Assembly (NCBI RefSeq): GCF_000612665.1
Contig: NZ_HG942039.1
Location: 1-56,548, forward strand
Reading direction: 5' to 3'
DNA: 56,548 nucleotides
Source of the DNA: Neobacillus dielmonensis
Lineage (GTDB): Bacteria; Bacillota; Bacilli; Bacillales; Cytobacillaceae
Made by a program: the position numbers and the translations under genes. Shown piece after piece: positions 1 to 8,139 of the stretch (position 1 is its first letter; every line of letters starts with the position of its first letter). A model generated the notes under the pieces. The model saw only the letters and a program-made list of their open reading frames with translations. It made no database searches and had not been told where the DNA came from.

Positions 1-518
1 GTCTTCGCGCCTTCCGCTCCAATGCTGCGGACGCTGGATACAAAACGCCTGCTATTGCTCAATACTTAATTGAAAAAGAGATTCGCCCCGCTTTACCTTA
101 TACACGCCTTGTACAAAGGATGGTTATCTAAGAAAACGGACAAGTTCTTGAATATAGGACAACTACTAAGGTAGGTTATCGGCAGTACTTTTCAAATCCT
201 GCAAAGTGTAAGGATTGCCCACTTCTATCTCAATGTACTCAAAGCCAAAAGCATCAAAAGCTCATCCAACGGCATGTTTGGGAAGAGTATCTTGAAGAAG
301 CAGATCACCTTCGCCATACAGATGAGAATAAATTGATATATGCACGTCGTAAAGAATCAATTGAACGTGTATTTGCAGATGCAAAAGAAAAGCATGGTAT
401 GCGATGGACAACTTTAAGGGGCCTTAAAAAATTGTCCATGCAGGCGATGCTTACTTTTGCTGCCATGAATTTAAAAAAGATGGCGACATGGATTTGGGAT
501 AAACCAAAAATGGCATAA
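1..518 (+). pseudogene. IS1182-family transposase remnant (C-terminal part, internally deleted)
   Basis: Frame 3 reads as the C-terminal part of an IS1182-type DDE transposase: a Cys-containing stretch (C-x2-C...C, roughly bases 208-240), then the conserved region with RKESIERVFADAKEKHGMRW and the tail ending at 518. It enters the window already open, so its 5' part lies outside. An in-frame TAA at 129-131 follows PYTR-L. In related transposases about 25 residues separate this PYTR motif from the downstream NGQVLEY-like motif; here only a few remain, so an internal deletion created the stop. The copy cannot make an active enzyme. A short inverted repeat (TGACCCC/GGGGTCA, 523-539) follows the stop and may belong to the element's end. 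Family assignment is by recalled motif similarity. Confidence 0.75.
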
Positions 519-579
519 AAATTGACCCCGGAGGGGTCAGTTTGAATACAAAACTATAGTAAAAAAGGTCATAATTAGA

Positions 580-616
580 AAAAGGCACCCGAATGTGGAA
601 CCTCGTAATGCCTTTT
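580..616 (-). terminator. Rho-independent terminator of the fnr-type gene
   Basis: On the minus strand AAAAGGCA pairs with TGCCTTTT across a 21-nt loop and runs into a T tract. It lies 44 nt past the fnr stop codon. Confidence 0.5.
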
Positions 617-628
617 GTCTATAATCTG

Positions 629-655
629 AATCGGTTTTATTAACCGATTTTTTTA
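629..655 (+). terminator. Terminator-like hairpin reading rightward
   Basis: AATCGGTT and AACCGATT form a perfect 8-bp stem with a 5-nt loop, followed by seven T on the plus strand. It would stop read-through from the transposase remnant into the antisense of fnr. Confidence 0.6.
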
Positions 656-659
656 TTAG

Positions 660-1352
660 CTAATTTACTTTGCATATTTCAATTGGACAGTCTTCACAAT
701 CAATTTCCCTGCGTAAAAAGTGGATATCATGAATGGTAATCATACCTTTATCAATCGAAATTATTTCAGATTTCCGAAGCTCACTTAGCAAACGGTTCAC
801 GACTTCTCGTGAAGTGCCGCAGAAATTAGCCAATTCTTGGTTTGTTAACGGCAAATCAATGATAATTCCTTTATTGGTTTTTATTCCGTAGCTGTTACTG
901 ATTCGGATTAAAGTGGAATACAACGCTCCTTTTTTACCATGTAATACTAGGTCACGAAATTTTGTCTGCGTTTTGAGATATTGTTGGTTCATCCATTGAA
1001 TTAATTCAAAAGCAAGCGGAAGATTTAGCGAGAGTTTTTCCTCAAGTTCACTTTTCATAATGACAGCCACTTCACCGTTTTCAATTACTCGGCCGCTTAA
1101 CAGGTATTTTGATGCAGGTGAAAATAGGTTGATTTCTCCCAAAAAGTCTCCACTTGAACACATTCTTAATGTCAATTCTCGTCCATCCGGAATGATTTTG
1201 CTTAGCTGAACTATTCCGTTTTGAACTATATATAGTTCATCCGCCGGCATCCCTTCCTGGAACAAAAAAGTACCTTTTTTCAATTTTCTTGTGTGGTGGA
1301 CCGTTTCAAATAAATGGGATAATGTGACGGGAAGTTCTTTGGTTAATTGCAT
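660..1352 (-). CDS. fnr: Fnr-type Crp/Fnr family oxygen-sensing regulator
   Basis: Global anaerobic transcription activator. The 230-aa protein has an N-terminal cyclic-nucleotide-binding-like beta barrel (about residues 15-115), a dimer helix and a C-terminal winged helix (about 165-200). Its C-terminus carries C219, C222 and C227 in the C-x2-C-x4-C spacing of B. subtilis Fnr, where three C-terminal cysteines plus one Asp hold a [4Fe-4S] cluster. D134 is the likely fourth ligand by position. Start: ATG at 1352, preceded by AAAGGTGG seven bases upstream; a GTG at 1364 overlaps that ribosome site and is unlikely. The gene is monocistronic with its own promoter and an upstream motif shared with roxS (see 1463-1485). 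It likely controls anaerobic genes, possibly including the formate dehydrogenase at 45.7 kb (inference). Confidence 0.88.
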   Translation of the reverse strand: MQLTKELPVTLSHLFETVHHTRKLKKGTFLFQEGMPADELYIVQNGIVQLSKIIPDGRELTLRMCSSGDFLGEINLFSPASKYLLSGRVIENGEVAVIMKSELEEKLSLNLPLAFELIQWMNQQYLKTQTKFRDLVLHGKKGALYSTLIRISNSYGIKTNKGIIIDLPLTNQELANFCGTSREVVNRLLSELRKSEIISIDKGMITIHDIHFLRREIDCEDCPIEICKVN

Positions 1353-1432
1353 GTAAATGACCACCTTTAGGCATAATTGTCAGAGCTTAACAAGTTGTAG
1401 CATACTTTGGGATATCTCTAGAAATTACTATA

Positions 1433-1462
1433 ATTATATTGATAATGAAGAATAATTCGCAA
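1433..1462 (-). promoter_or_regulatory. Predicted SigA promoter of fnr
   Basis: On the minus strand TTGCGA (1457-1462) and TATAAT (1433-1438) are 18 bp apart, about 80 bp upstream of the chosen fnr start. Confidence 0.5.
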
Positions 1463-1485
1463 TATATGTGAAATAAGTTCATATA
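1463..1485. promoter_or_regulatory. Candidate ResD/Fnr-type binding site upstream of fnr
   Basis: Contains TATGTGAAATAAG (1465-1477), identical over 13 bases to the site upstream of roxS at 26393. It is flanked by a TATATG...CATATA inverted repeat. Its centre lies about 48 bp upstream of the expected fnr transcription start. ResD sites are recalled as TTTGTGAAT-like, and fnr is ResD-activated in B. subtilis; the assignment is inference. Confidence 0.4.
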
Positions 1486-1612
1486 ATCGTCAAAATTATG
1501 GTTTTTATTTCTTAGGAAATAATTATTGTCGAATAATGAAAATGCAAGAACTTCCTTTTATGGACTGGGCACAAACGGAAATAATATGGATGTAAGCAAA
1601 GGAGGGAATGGA

Positions 1613-1792
1613 ATGGGTCAAAATCGTCAATTTCGGTCGGGACAAAAAGCGCCTAATAATGGCATTTATGTTGAAATAGGTGACACTGGGAGCCCTGTTG
1701 TTAATCCAAAAAGGCTTAAGTTAAAAGCTGGTGACCGTTTTCCTGAAACATCTAATGACGAACGCCTTTGGACATACGCACGAAAACCATAA
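1613..1792 (+). CDS. yjzC: YjzC family small protein
   Basis: A 59-aa soluble protein starting MGQNRQFRSGQKAPNNG, matching the YjzC family of Bacillaceae in length and sequence. Function is unknown. Start chosen at ATG 1613, because GGAGGG lies six bases upstream; the frame is open further 5' but without a ribosome site. It ends in a lysine- and arginine-rich tail and has no signal peptide or membrane segment. The gene precedes clpB but has its own terminator, so it is probably a single-gene unit. In B. subtilis yjzC sits next to yjzD, and here clpB separates the two. Confidence 0.85.
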   Translation: MGQNRQFRSGQKAPNNGIYVEIGDTGSPVVNPKRLKLKAGDRFPETSNDERLWTYARKP

Positions 1793-1799
1793 AGAAAAA

Positions 1800-1823
1800 G
1801 TCATCCATTTGGATGGCTTTTTA
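1800..1823 (+). terminator. Terminator after yjzC
   Basis: GTCATCC pairs with GGATGGC (one G-T pair) over a four-base loop, followed by a run of T. Confidence 0.75.
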
Positions 1824-1888
1824 TATGAATCAGTCCAATGAAAGAGTGTTGATCTTAAGATCTATGTTGATTAGGCAATAAACCAAAA

Positions 1889-1918
1889 TTTACAAGTAAT
1901 CTTTCATTGGTTTATAAT
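1889..1918 (+). promoter_or_regulatory. Predicted SigA promoter of clpB
   Basis: TTTACA (1889-1894) and a perfect TATAAT (1913-1918) are 18 bp apart. The predicted start at about 1925 touches the CtsR operator. Confidence 0.65.
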
Positions 1919-1925
1919 AATAATA

Positions 1926-1942
1926 GGTCAAAATAGGTCAAA
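1926..1942 (+). promoter_or_regulatory. CtsR operator of clpB
   Basis: GGTCAAA-ATA-GGTCAAA is an exact tandem heptamer in the spacing known for the class III heat-shock repressor CtsR. It lies immediately downstream of the -10 box, where bound repressor would block initiation. It implies induction of clpB by heat and protein-damage stress, together with clpC, clpE and clpP elsewhere in the genome. Confidence 0.9.
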
Positions 1943-1956
1943 GCAGGTGATGAACA

Positions 1957-4554
1957 TTGGATTTAAATCGAATGACAGAGCGGATGCAATCAGGGATATT
2001 GGAGGCTCAAGCATTAGCAATCAAAAATAATCATCAGGAAATTGACGAACCTCATTTATTCTTATCATTAATAAGGCAAGAGGATAGTTTGATCACAGCG
2101 ATTTTACAAAGAATAGGCCTGTCTTCGACACAGGTGGAAGATAAATTGACTGAACTTCTTAAAAAGAAACCACAAGTAACAGGAGGGGGTGCTGAACAAG
2201 GAAAACTATATATAACCGGTAAACTCCAAAAGCTACTCGTCAAAGCAGAGGAAATCATGAAGAGTTTTTCCGATGAATATCTTTCGGTCGAACATACCCT
2301 CTTGGCAGCGACCCAAACGAATGAATCTGAAATGTACCAGATTATCAGGTCTTACGGGGTAACAACAGATGACGTATTAAAGGTGATAAAGGAAATAAGG
2401 GGGAATCAAAGGGTGACTACTCAAAACCCTGAAGCAGGATATGATGCTCTTAAAAAATATGGGAGAGACCTTGTGGCTGAAGTTAAACTTGGAAAAGTTG
2501 ACCCTGTTATCGGCAGGGATGCGGAAATTCGCAATGTAATTAGGATCCTTTCCCGAAAAACAAAGAATAACCCAGTGTTAATCGGAGAACCTGGGGTAGG
2601 GAAAACAGCCATTGTGGAAGGGCTCGCCCAGCGGATTGTTCGAAAAGATGTTCCAGAAGGACTAAAGGATAAAACAATCTTTTCACTGGATATGAGCTCC
2701 TTGATTGCAGGAGCCAAATTTAGGGGAGAATTTGAAGAAAGATTAAAAGCAGTCCTCAATGAAATTAAAAAAAGTGAAGGACAAATCATATTATTCATTG
2801 ATGAAATACACACGATTGTAGGTGCAGGAAGAACAGAGGGGGCTATGGATGCGGGGAATATGTTAAAGCCGATGCTAGCCCGGGGTGAACTCCACTGTAT
2901 TGGTGCAACTACACTCGATGAGCATAGGAAGTATATTGAAAAGGACCCAGCATTAGAACGACGGTTTCAACAGGTCCTTGTGCAAGAGCCAAACGTAGAA
3001 GATACTATATCCATCTTACGTGGATTAAAAGAACGTTTTGAAGTTCATCACGGAGTAAAAATACATGATCAAGCATTGGTAGCAGCAGCAACTCTATCTG
3101 ATAGATATATTACTGATCGGTTTTTACCAGATAAAGCAATTGATTTGGTGGACGAAGCTTGTGCGATGATCCGGACGGAAATTGATTCTATGCCGACTGA
3201 ACTGGATGAAGTAACCAGAAAAGTTATGCAACTCGAAATTGAAGAGGCAGCACTGCTAAAAGAACAGGATGATGTTAGCAAGCAACGATTGGTAGTACTT
3301 CAAAAAGAGCTAGCTGACCTTAGGGAGCAGGCAAATGCCATGAAAGCTAAATGGCTTGGCGAGAAGCAAATGATTCAAAAATTGCAGGAAAAAAGAGAAC
3401 AATTGGAAAAATTAAGACGTGAGCTTCAGCAAGCAGAAGATAAATATGATTTAAACAGAGCAGCTGAACTTCGGCATGGCTTGATTCCAGTCGCAGAAAA
3501 GGAAATGAAGGAACTTGAAAAAACTGCTGAACAAGATAATCGGCTTCTACGTGAGGAAGTTACCGGAGAAGAAATCTCAGCTATCGTCTCTAGGTGGACA
3601 GGAATTCCTCTCGCCAAACTTGTAGAAGGTGAGCGGCAGAAATTATTGCGTCTGGAGTCCATCCTCCATGAGAGAGTAATTGGTCAAAATGAAGCTGTCA
3701 ATTTGGTTTCCGATGCCGTCCTTCGCGCCCGAGCCGGAATCAAAGATCCAAAACGCCCAATTGGCTCGTTCCTGTTTTTGGGACCAACGGGAGTTGGTAA
3801 GACCGAACTTGCCAAAGCATTAGCAGAGGCATTGTTTGACAGCGAAGATCATATCATTCGGATTGACATGTCGGAGTATATGGAAAAACACGCGGTTTCC
3901 CGGTTAATTGGTGCCCCTCCTGGTTATGTGGGGTATGAGGAGGGAGGACAACTGACAGAAGCTGTCAGACGACAGCCATATTCCGTCATTTTAATGGATG
4001 AAATTGAAAAGGCACATCCTGAAGTGTTCAATATCCTTCTTCAAGCGTTAGACGATGGAAGAATCACAGACTCTCAAGGCAGGGTTGTTGATTTTAAAAA
4101 TACGGTTATTATTATGACGTCTAATATCGGGTCCCAATTCATGCTCGAGCACTTTGAAAATGGAGTAGATATTTCTGAGACAGCACGGGAAAAGGTGCTT
4201 AGTCAATTAAGAGCCCACTTTCGTCCTGAGTTTTTAAATCGAATCGATGAAACCATTTTGTTTAAACCATTATCATTAGATGAAATTAAAAACATTGTTG
4301 TAAAAATGTTAAAAGAATTGCAAAGTCGATTAAGCGAACAGCAAATTACGATAATGGTAGCTGAAGATGCAAAAGAATTTATCGCCGAGAATGGTTTTGA
4401 TCCAATATATGGTGCAAGACCTCTGAAGCGTTATATTCAAAGAAATATTGAGACAAAGCTTGCCCGTGAAATCATTGCCGGTAAAGTGTATGACGGCTCA
4501 ACCGTGTATATTGCTGTAGTGAACGGTCAATTAGATTTAACCATTCAATCCTGA
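1957..4554 (+). CDS. clpB: ATP-dependent disaggregase ClpB
   Basis: An 865-aa Hsp100 chaperone that extracts polypeptides from aggregates with DnaK/DnaJ/GrpE in the cytoplasm. It has an N-terminal Clp repeat domain (1-145), a first AAA+ module with Walker A GEPGVGKT at 210-217 and LFIDEIHT just after, a coiled-coil middle domain (about 405-530) and a second AAA+ module with GPTGVGKT at 609-616 and [10 protein letters not shown]. The length is normal. The long middle domain and the lack of a ClpP-binding loop that I can recognise favour ClpB over ClpC. Start: TTG 1957 with AGGTGA six bases upstream; ATG 1972 has no ribosome site of its own. B. subtilis lacks clpB, so this is an addition within an otherwise conserved yjz region, controlled by CtsR. 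Confidence 0.96.
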   Translation: MDLNRMTERMQSGILEAQALAIKNNHQEIDEPHLFLSLIRQEDSLITAILQRIGLSSTQVEDKLTELLKKKPQVTGGGAEQGKLYITGKLQKLLVKAEEIMKSFSDEYLSVEHTLLAATQTNESEMYQIIRSYGVTTDDVLKVIKEIRGNQRVTTQNPEAGYDALKKYGRDLVAEVKLGKVDPVIGRDAEIRNVIRILSRKTKNNPVLIGEPGVGKTAIVEGLAQRIVRKDVPEGLKDKTIFSLDMSSLIAGAKFRGEFEERLKAVLNEIKKSEGQIILFIDEIHTIVGAGRTEGAMDAGNMLKPMLARGELHCIGATTLDEHRKYIEKDPALERRFQQVLVQEPNVEDTISILRGLKERFEVHHGVKIHDQALVAAATLSDRYITDRFLPDKAIDLVDEACAMIRTEIDSMPTELDEVTRKVMQLEIEEAALLKEQDDVSKQRLVVLQKELADLREQANAMKAKWLGEKQMIQKLQEKREQLEKLRRELQQAEDKYDLNRAAELRHGLIPVAEKEMKELEKTAEQDNRLLREEVTGEEISAIVSRWTGIPLAKLVEGERQKLLRLESILHERVIGQNEAVNLVSDAVLRARAGIKDPKRPIGSFLFLGPTGVGKTELAKALAEALFDSEDHIIRIDMSEYMEKHAVSRLIGAPPGYVGYEEGGQLTEAVRRQPYSVILMDEIEKAHPEVFNILLQALDDGRITDSQGRVVDFKNTVIIMTSNIGSQFMLEHFENGVDISETAREKVLSQLRAHFRPEFLNRIDETILFKPLSLDEIKNIVVKMLKELQSRLSEQQITIMVAEDAKEFIAENGFDPIYGARPLKRYIQRNIETKLAREIIAGKVYDGSTVYIAVVNGQLDLTIQS

Positions 4555-4566
4555 CCACAAGAAAAA

Positions 4567-4600
4567 GGTCTTCCCATTGACAATAGGGAAGACCTCTTTC
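4567..4600. terminator. Bidirectional terminator between clpB and yjzD
   Basis: GGTCTTCCC and GGGAAGACC form a perfect 9-bp stem with flanking A and T tracts, between convergent genes. Confidence 0.85.
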
Positions 4601-4607
4601 AACACTT

Positions 4608-4790
4608 TTAATGTTTTTGTACTGGTTCGTTAGGAATAATTGCAGTGACAACGAAAATTAAGACGGTCACAACAACAGAAAGAATAGCGCCTGTAACTAG
4701 GTTAACTTCAACACCTGACATTGAACTAACTACATATGTAAGCATTTCCGTCAAAAGAAAAGTCCAAAAAAATGTCCAAAAAACCCGCAT
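4608..4790 (-). CDS. yjzD: YjzD-like small membrane protein (DUF2929)
   Basis: A 60-aa protein with two predicted membrane helices (about residues 3-23 and 31-52) joined by a short loop with SSMSGV. It matches the B. subtilis YjzD/DUF2929 pattern: FxWTFLL start, SSM in the loop, short polar tail. Function is unknown. It is transcribed opposite to clpB and shares its terminator. Position between yjzC and yjaU supports orthology with yjzD. Confidence 0.75.
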   Translation of the reverse strand: MRVFWTFFWTFLLTEMLTYVVSSMSGVEVNLVTGAILSVVVTVLIFVVTAIIPNEPVQKH

Positions 4791-4954
4791 ATGATTTCAC
4801 CTGCCTATTATACTCCTTATAATATTACCATAAGAAGTTGAAATAATAAAACAATTAAATGCAGTATCTGAGGAAAAATAGGCAAATTCCCTTTCAACTT
4901 AACGGATTGCGCATACGATATATGGTGAGGAAATATGTAAAAGGAGATATACCA

Positions 4955-5677
4955 ATGGAAAGTCGGAGTTTTCTGATCGGAAACCAATGGAATATAATCT
5001 ATTATCCTGAAAAACCAACTGGGTTTGGGGTTTTGGTAATTGGCGATGAAAGGCATTTTGTGGACGAGAATAAATGTTTTTGGACTCAAAATGAAGGAAA
5101 ACTGGCGATTATTAACGAGTTAAAGGAGAAAGGGTACACGATATTTTCCTCCAATTTATATGGGCGCAGTTGGGGAAGCGATGCAGCAGTGGAACTGGCG
5201 GAGCGATTATACCACCATGTCATAAGAAGCGAAATTCTGAATAATAAGATTCATATCTTAGCAGAAGGAATGGGAGCTTTAACCGCAGTAAGGTTAATGG
5301 AGAGACTAGAGGGAAATATCCGTTCCGTCATATTCCTTAATCCAATCCTTTCATTAAAATATCATCTTGAACAAGAAAAAGAGCATAAATTTTTTTATAA
5401 AAAGTTAATGCGCGAACTTGTGGAAGCTTATCAAACGGAAAAGTATACACTTGAAAGCACCATTCTTAATGCAGAGGATACAGTTTCCTTAGATGGAAAA
5501 ATACCTATTCAAATCATACATGTATTATCAGGAGGCAGGTTGTATAACCAGTCTAAACAATATCAAAAGATTCTCAAAAATACTGATGTTAGCCCATACT
5601 TTATTTTGCCGGAAAAAAAACCGCATTTGGGAAATATCTGTACTAAATTTTTTTCCAGTCATGAGGCGATTTTATAA
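4955..5677 (+). CDS. yjaU: Alpha/beta-hydrolase-fold protein YjaU
   Basis: A 240-aa cytoplasmic protein with the order of an alpha/beta hydrolase. The start is ATG 4955 with AAGGAGAT ten bases upstream; an open stretch 5' of it lacks a ribosome site. Its nucleophile-elbow region reads ILAEGMGALTA, so glycine stands where the catalytic serine of a G-x-S-x-G motif is expected. It may therefore be a non-catalytic fold member, or use another residue. Downstream yjaV begins 78 bases later in the same direction, matching the B. subtilis yjaU-yjaV pair. No substrate can be named. Confidence 0.7.
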   Translation: MESRSFLIGNQWNIIYYPEKPTGFGVLVIGDERHFVDENKCFWTQNEGKLAIINELKEKGYTIFSSNLYGRSWGSDAAVELAERLYHHVIRSEILNNKIHILAEGMGALTAVRLMERLEGNIRSVIFLNPILSLKYHLEQEKEHKFFYKKLMRELVEAYQTEKYTLESTILNAEDTVSLDGKIPIQIIHVLSGGRLYNQSKQYQKILKNTDVSPYFILPEKKPHLGNICTKFFSSHEAIL

Positions 5678-5755
5678 CCTCCTTTCTTCTCCTAGAAATA
5701 ATTCCTTCAAACAACGCATAGGATGGGTTTATGGAGGTACGGGGAGGAAATGCTT

Positions 5756-6571
5756 ATGGACAAGGCAGTTATTATTGATGGATTTGACTTTTTGAGTTTT
5801 CATCTATGTAAAGCAATATTAGGTAAAGGCTTTGAAGTGGAAGGGATTAATATCCAGGCACATCATCGTACTCAATTCTTGGAGGAAAAAAGACTCGAAG
5901 TGGGAAGAAATGCAAACTTTAGTGATTATTCCTTTGCTGATTGGGGGAAGTCCTCCATTAATAACAGTAACACTACTATGATTATCTCTATCTATGATTT
6001 CTTTACTTTACGAAAAGAGTCCATTTTAGCTGAGTTAGACTTTCATTCTGTCTTGAAGGCTGTAGAGAAAAATAAAAACCCTTTAGTGATTTTGGCACCC
6101 ATACAAATGGTAACAGATTCTGATAACAAGGGAATTTCCGCTTTTTCACATCAGGCAGAGGACCTGGTAAAGGATTTGAAAATCGTTTATCTGCCAACAG
6201 TATATGGTCCATGGCAGCCAGTCGATTTTTTATTTCAACGAGTCATCTCTGAACAAATCAAAAACAATATACAGCCATCTAATCGCGAATGGACGGGAGA
6301 TGCGATATTCGTGGAGGATGCGGCAGAGTCAATTATGCATATAATTGAAGCTGAACAGCCCGGTCAGTATATTCTTGAAAGCGGAAGGGAAAATGCATGG
6401 GAAGAATGTGCCCGACAGTTAGGGGTAGAACAATCAAATTGGCAGTCTTCCATTTATGATGTACCAGAAACTGTAACTAGAATCCCATTGAAAAAACGTA
6501 CTAACATAACAGAAGCTCTTGTCAGGCTAAGAGACCACACTAATCGAGTCTCATATACGAGCGATTATTAG
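5756..6571 (+). CDS. yjaV: NAD-dependent epimerase-like protein YjaV
   Basis: A 271-aa protein resembling the extended short-chain dehydrogenase/epimerase fold. The N-terminus MDKAVIIDGFDFLSFHLCKA aligns with a nucleotide-binding beta-alpha-beta unit, but its glycine motif is degenerate (DGFDFLS instead of GxxGxxG). The central YLPTVYGP segment is typical of epimerases (VYGP motif), and the usual YxxxK pair is not evident. Start: ATG 5756 with GGGAGG eight bases upstream, preferred over ATG 5750, which is too close. It probably forms an operon with yjaU. The weakened cofactor and catalytic motifs suggest a non-standard role. Confidence 0.7.
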   Translation: MDKAVIIDGFDFLSFHLCKAILGKGFEVEGINIQAHHRTQFLEEKRLEVGRNANFSDYSFADWGKSSINNSNTTMIISIYDFFTLRKESILAELDFHSVLKAVEKNKNPLVILAPIQMVTDSDNKGISAFSHQAEDLVKDLKIVYLPTVYGPWQPVDFLFQRVISEQIKNNIQPSNREWTGDAIFVEDAAESIMHIIEAEQPGQYILESGRENAWEECARQLGVEQSNWQSSIYDVPETVTRIPLKKRTNITEALVRLRDHTNRVSYTSDY

Positions 6572-6605
6572 TGAAACTCTCTATAAAAGTGAAAACATTA
6601 GTAAA

Positions 6606-6641
6606 AGAGCTGCGGCATTGGAAGCCCAGCTCTATTTTTTG
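6606..6641 (+). terminator. Terminator after yjaV
   Basis: AGAGCTG pairs with CAGCTCT, followed by ATTTTTT. It overlaps the 3' end of the convergent gene at 6632. Confidence 0.65.
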
Positions 6642-6958
6642 CTCAATACCTTCTGAATATAGGGATAAGCTTTTTTAAATAATGGCTTTAACCCATTAAC
6701 AGATTCCACTAGCGTATCAATGTGGTATATTAGCCTTTCCAGGTCAATTCCCGATTGATTATAGGACCTGTTTTGTAACGAATTTCTTACAGGGAATAAA
6801 TTGATTTGCGGCCTTGTCGATCGATGCTGTTGGCCAAACATTAGTGCAGTAAAGGGATCTATGTTTTGCCCTTCTTCTATATCTCCGGATTCCTCGTTTT
6901 CGAAGATACCCTCTTGATCATTTTGTATTGGTGCTTCTGTCTCCTCCACTTCAATCAA
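6632..6958 (-). CDS. Hypothetical acidic protein, convergent with yjaV
   Basis: A protein of up to 108 aa that I do not recognise. The N-terminal half is very acidic and low in complexity (EVEETEAP, ENEESGDIEEG). The C-terminal 40 residues look like an amphipathic helical segment ending in KAYPYIQKVLSKK. There is no signal peptide or membrane helix. The start is uncertain: TTG 6958 lies only about two bases after GGAGGT, while GTG 6949 has ten bases of spacing and gives 105 aa. It occupies the place where B. subtilis has comZ-yjzB, but on the opposite strand and without resemblance to ComZ. A helical Bacillus-specific structural or spore-associated protein is possible but unproven. Confidence 0.55.
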   Translation of the reverse strand: MIEVEETEAPIQNDQEGIFENEESGDIEEGQNIDPFTALMFGQQHRSTRPQINLFPVRNSLQNRSYNQSGIDLERLIYHIDTLVESVNGLKPLFKKAYPYIQKVLSKK

Positions 6959-7071
6959 ACCTCCAAGGAACTATTTTCTAATTTAGCATATGAATATTTC
7001 CCTAAAAGGAATGGATATTAGCGGATAGTATGAATTGTTACAGTTGCTAAAAGTAGCTTGAATTTGATAAA

Positions 7072-7090
7072 ATTAGTACCAAGTCATAAT
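7072..7090. promoter_or_regulatory. FapR operator upstream of fabH-fabF
   Basis: ATTAGTACCAAGTCATAAT keeps the TTAGTACC half-site of the FapR operator and a degenerate second half. An almost symmetric copy lies before fabI at 34742. FapR is released by malonyl-CoA, so both loci should respond to fatty-acid supply. Confidence 0.75.
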
Positions 7091-7145
7091 ATTTGATATT
7101 AGTATTTGAATTAATATGCTGAGTCAATCTAAAGGAGATGGCATG

Positions 7146-8078
7146 ATGAAAGCTGGTATTGTTGGTATTGGAAGGTATTTACCTGAAAAGGTACTTACAA
7201 ACTTTGATTTAGAGAAAATGATGGATACATCAGATGAGTGGATTCGAACTAGGACGGGAATTGAAGAAAGACGGATTGCTGCAGATGATGTAGATACTTC
7301 TGATATGGCCTTTGCTGCAGCACAGAAAGCTATACAAGATGCTGGGATTACACCAGAGCAGATTGACTTAATACTAGTTGCAACCGTTACGCCAGACACA
7401 CCATTCCCTTCGGTTTCCTGTAAAATTCAAGAACGATTAGGGGCATGGAAGGCAGCTGCAATGGATATTAGTGCTGCATGTGCTGGTTTTATGTATGGGG
7501 TAGTAACGGCTAAACAATTTATTGAGTCACAATGTTATAAATATGTCCTAGTGGTCGGAGTGGAAAAGCTGTCGAAAATTACTGACTGGAATGACCGAAA
7601 TACCGCTGTTCTATTTGGTGATGGAGCTGGTGCAGCTATTATTGGTCCAGTTTCGGAAAATCGCGGCATTCTCTCCTTTGAATTAGGTGCCGACGGGACT
7701 GGAGGAAAACACCTGTACCAGGACGAATATATCATTATGAACGGACGAGAAGTATTTAAATTTGCAGTAAGGCAAATGGGAGAAAGCTGTATTCACGTTC
7801 TAGAAAAAGCAGGATTAAAGAAAGAAGATGTCGACTTTCTGATTCCACATCAGGCAAACATTCGGATTATGGAGGCTTCAAGGCAGAGATTAGATCTCCA
7901 GCCTGAGAAAATGTCAAAAACGGTTCATAAATATGGAAACACCTCAGCAGCTTCCATTCCGATTTCAATTGTCGAAGAACTTGAAGCAGGAAAAATTAAA
8001 GACGACGATATAATTGTTATGGTTGGATTTGGCGGCGGCCTAACTTGGGGAGCGATTGCAATCCGCTGGGGCAAATAA
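7146..8078 (+). CDS. fabH: Beta-ketoacyl-ACP synthase III (FabH)
   Basis: Condenses acyl-CoA with malonyl-ACP to start fatty-acid synthesis; in Bacillus the primers are mostly branched. The 310-aa protein shows the thiolase fold with the Cys-His-Asn triad: C112 in SAACAGF, H235 in IPHQAN and N265 in YGNTSAA. Length and motifs match FabHA. Start: ATG 7146 with AAAGGAG eight bases upstream; the adjacent ATG 7143 is possible. It forms a two-gene unit with fabF 61 bases downstream. A FapR box lies 55 bases upstream. Confidence 0.95.
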   Translation: MKAGIVGIGRYLPEKVLTNFDLEKMMDTSDEWIRTRTGIEERRIAADDVDTSDMAFAAAQKAIQDAGITPEQIDLILVATVTPDTPFPSVSCKIQERLGAWKAAAMDISAACAGFMYGVVTAKQFIESQCYKYVLVVGVEKLSKITDWNDRNTAVLFGDGAGAAIIGPVSENRGILSFELGADGTGGKHLYQDEYIIMNGREVFKFAVRQMGESCIHVLEKAGLKKEDVDFLIPHQANIRIMEASRQRLDLQPEKMSKTVHKYGNTSAASIPISIVEELEAGKIKDDDIIVMVGFGGGLTWGAIAIRWGK

Positions 8079-8139
8079 TCGGTATTGAAGAGAATATAAA
8101 AATGCATAATTTTAATAATAGATTGAAGGAGATGTGGGC

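Noticed and set aside
523..539. TGACCCC/GGGGTCA as a terminator
   Set aside because: No T tract follows. It is more likely part of the IS end.
1467..1482. Fnr autoregulation site (TGTGA-N6-TCACA)
   Set aside because: The second half (TTCAT) fits poorly, and the match to the roxS site is better explained by a shared ResD-type motif.
2421..2813. Antisense reading frames inside clpB and other long genes
   Set aside because: They lie fully inside strongly supported genes, lack ribosome sites and have shadow-like composition.
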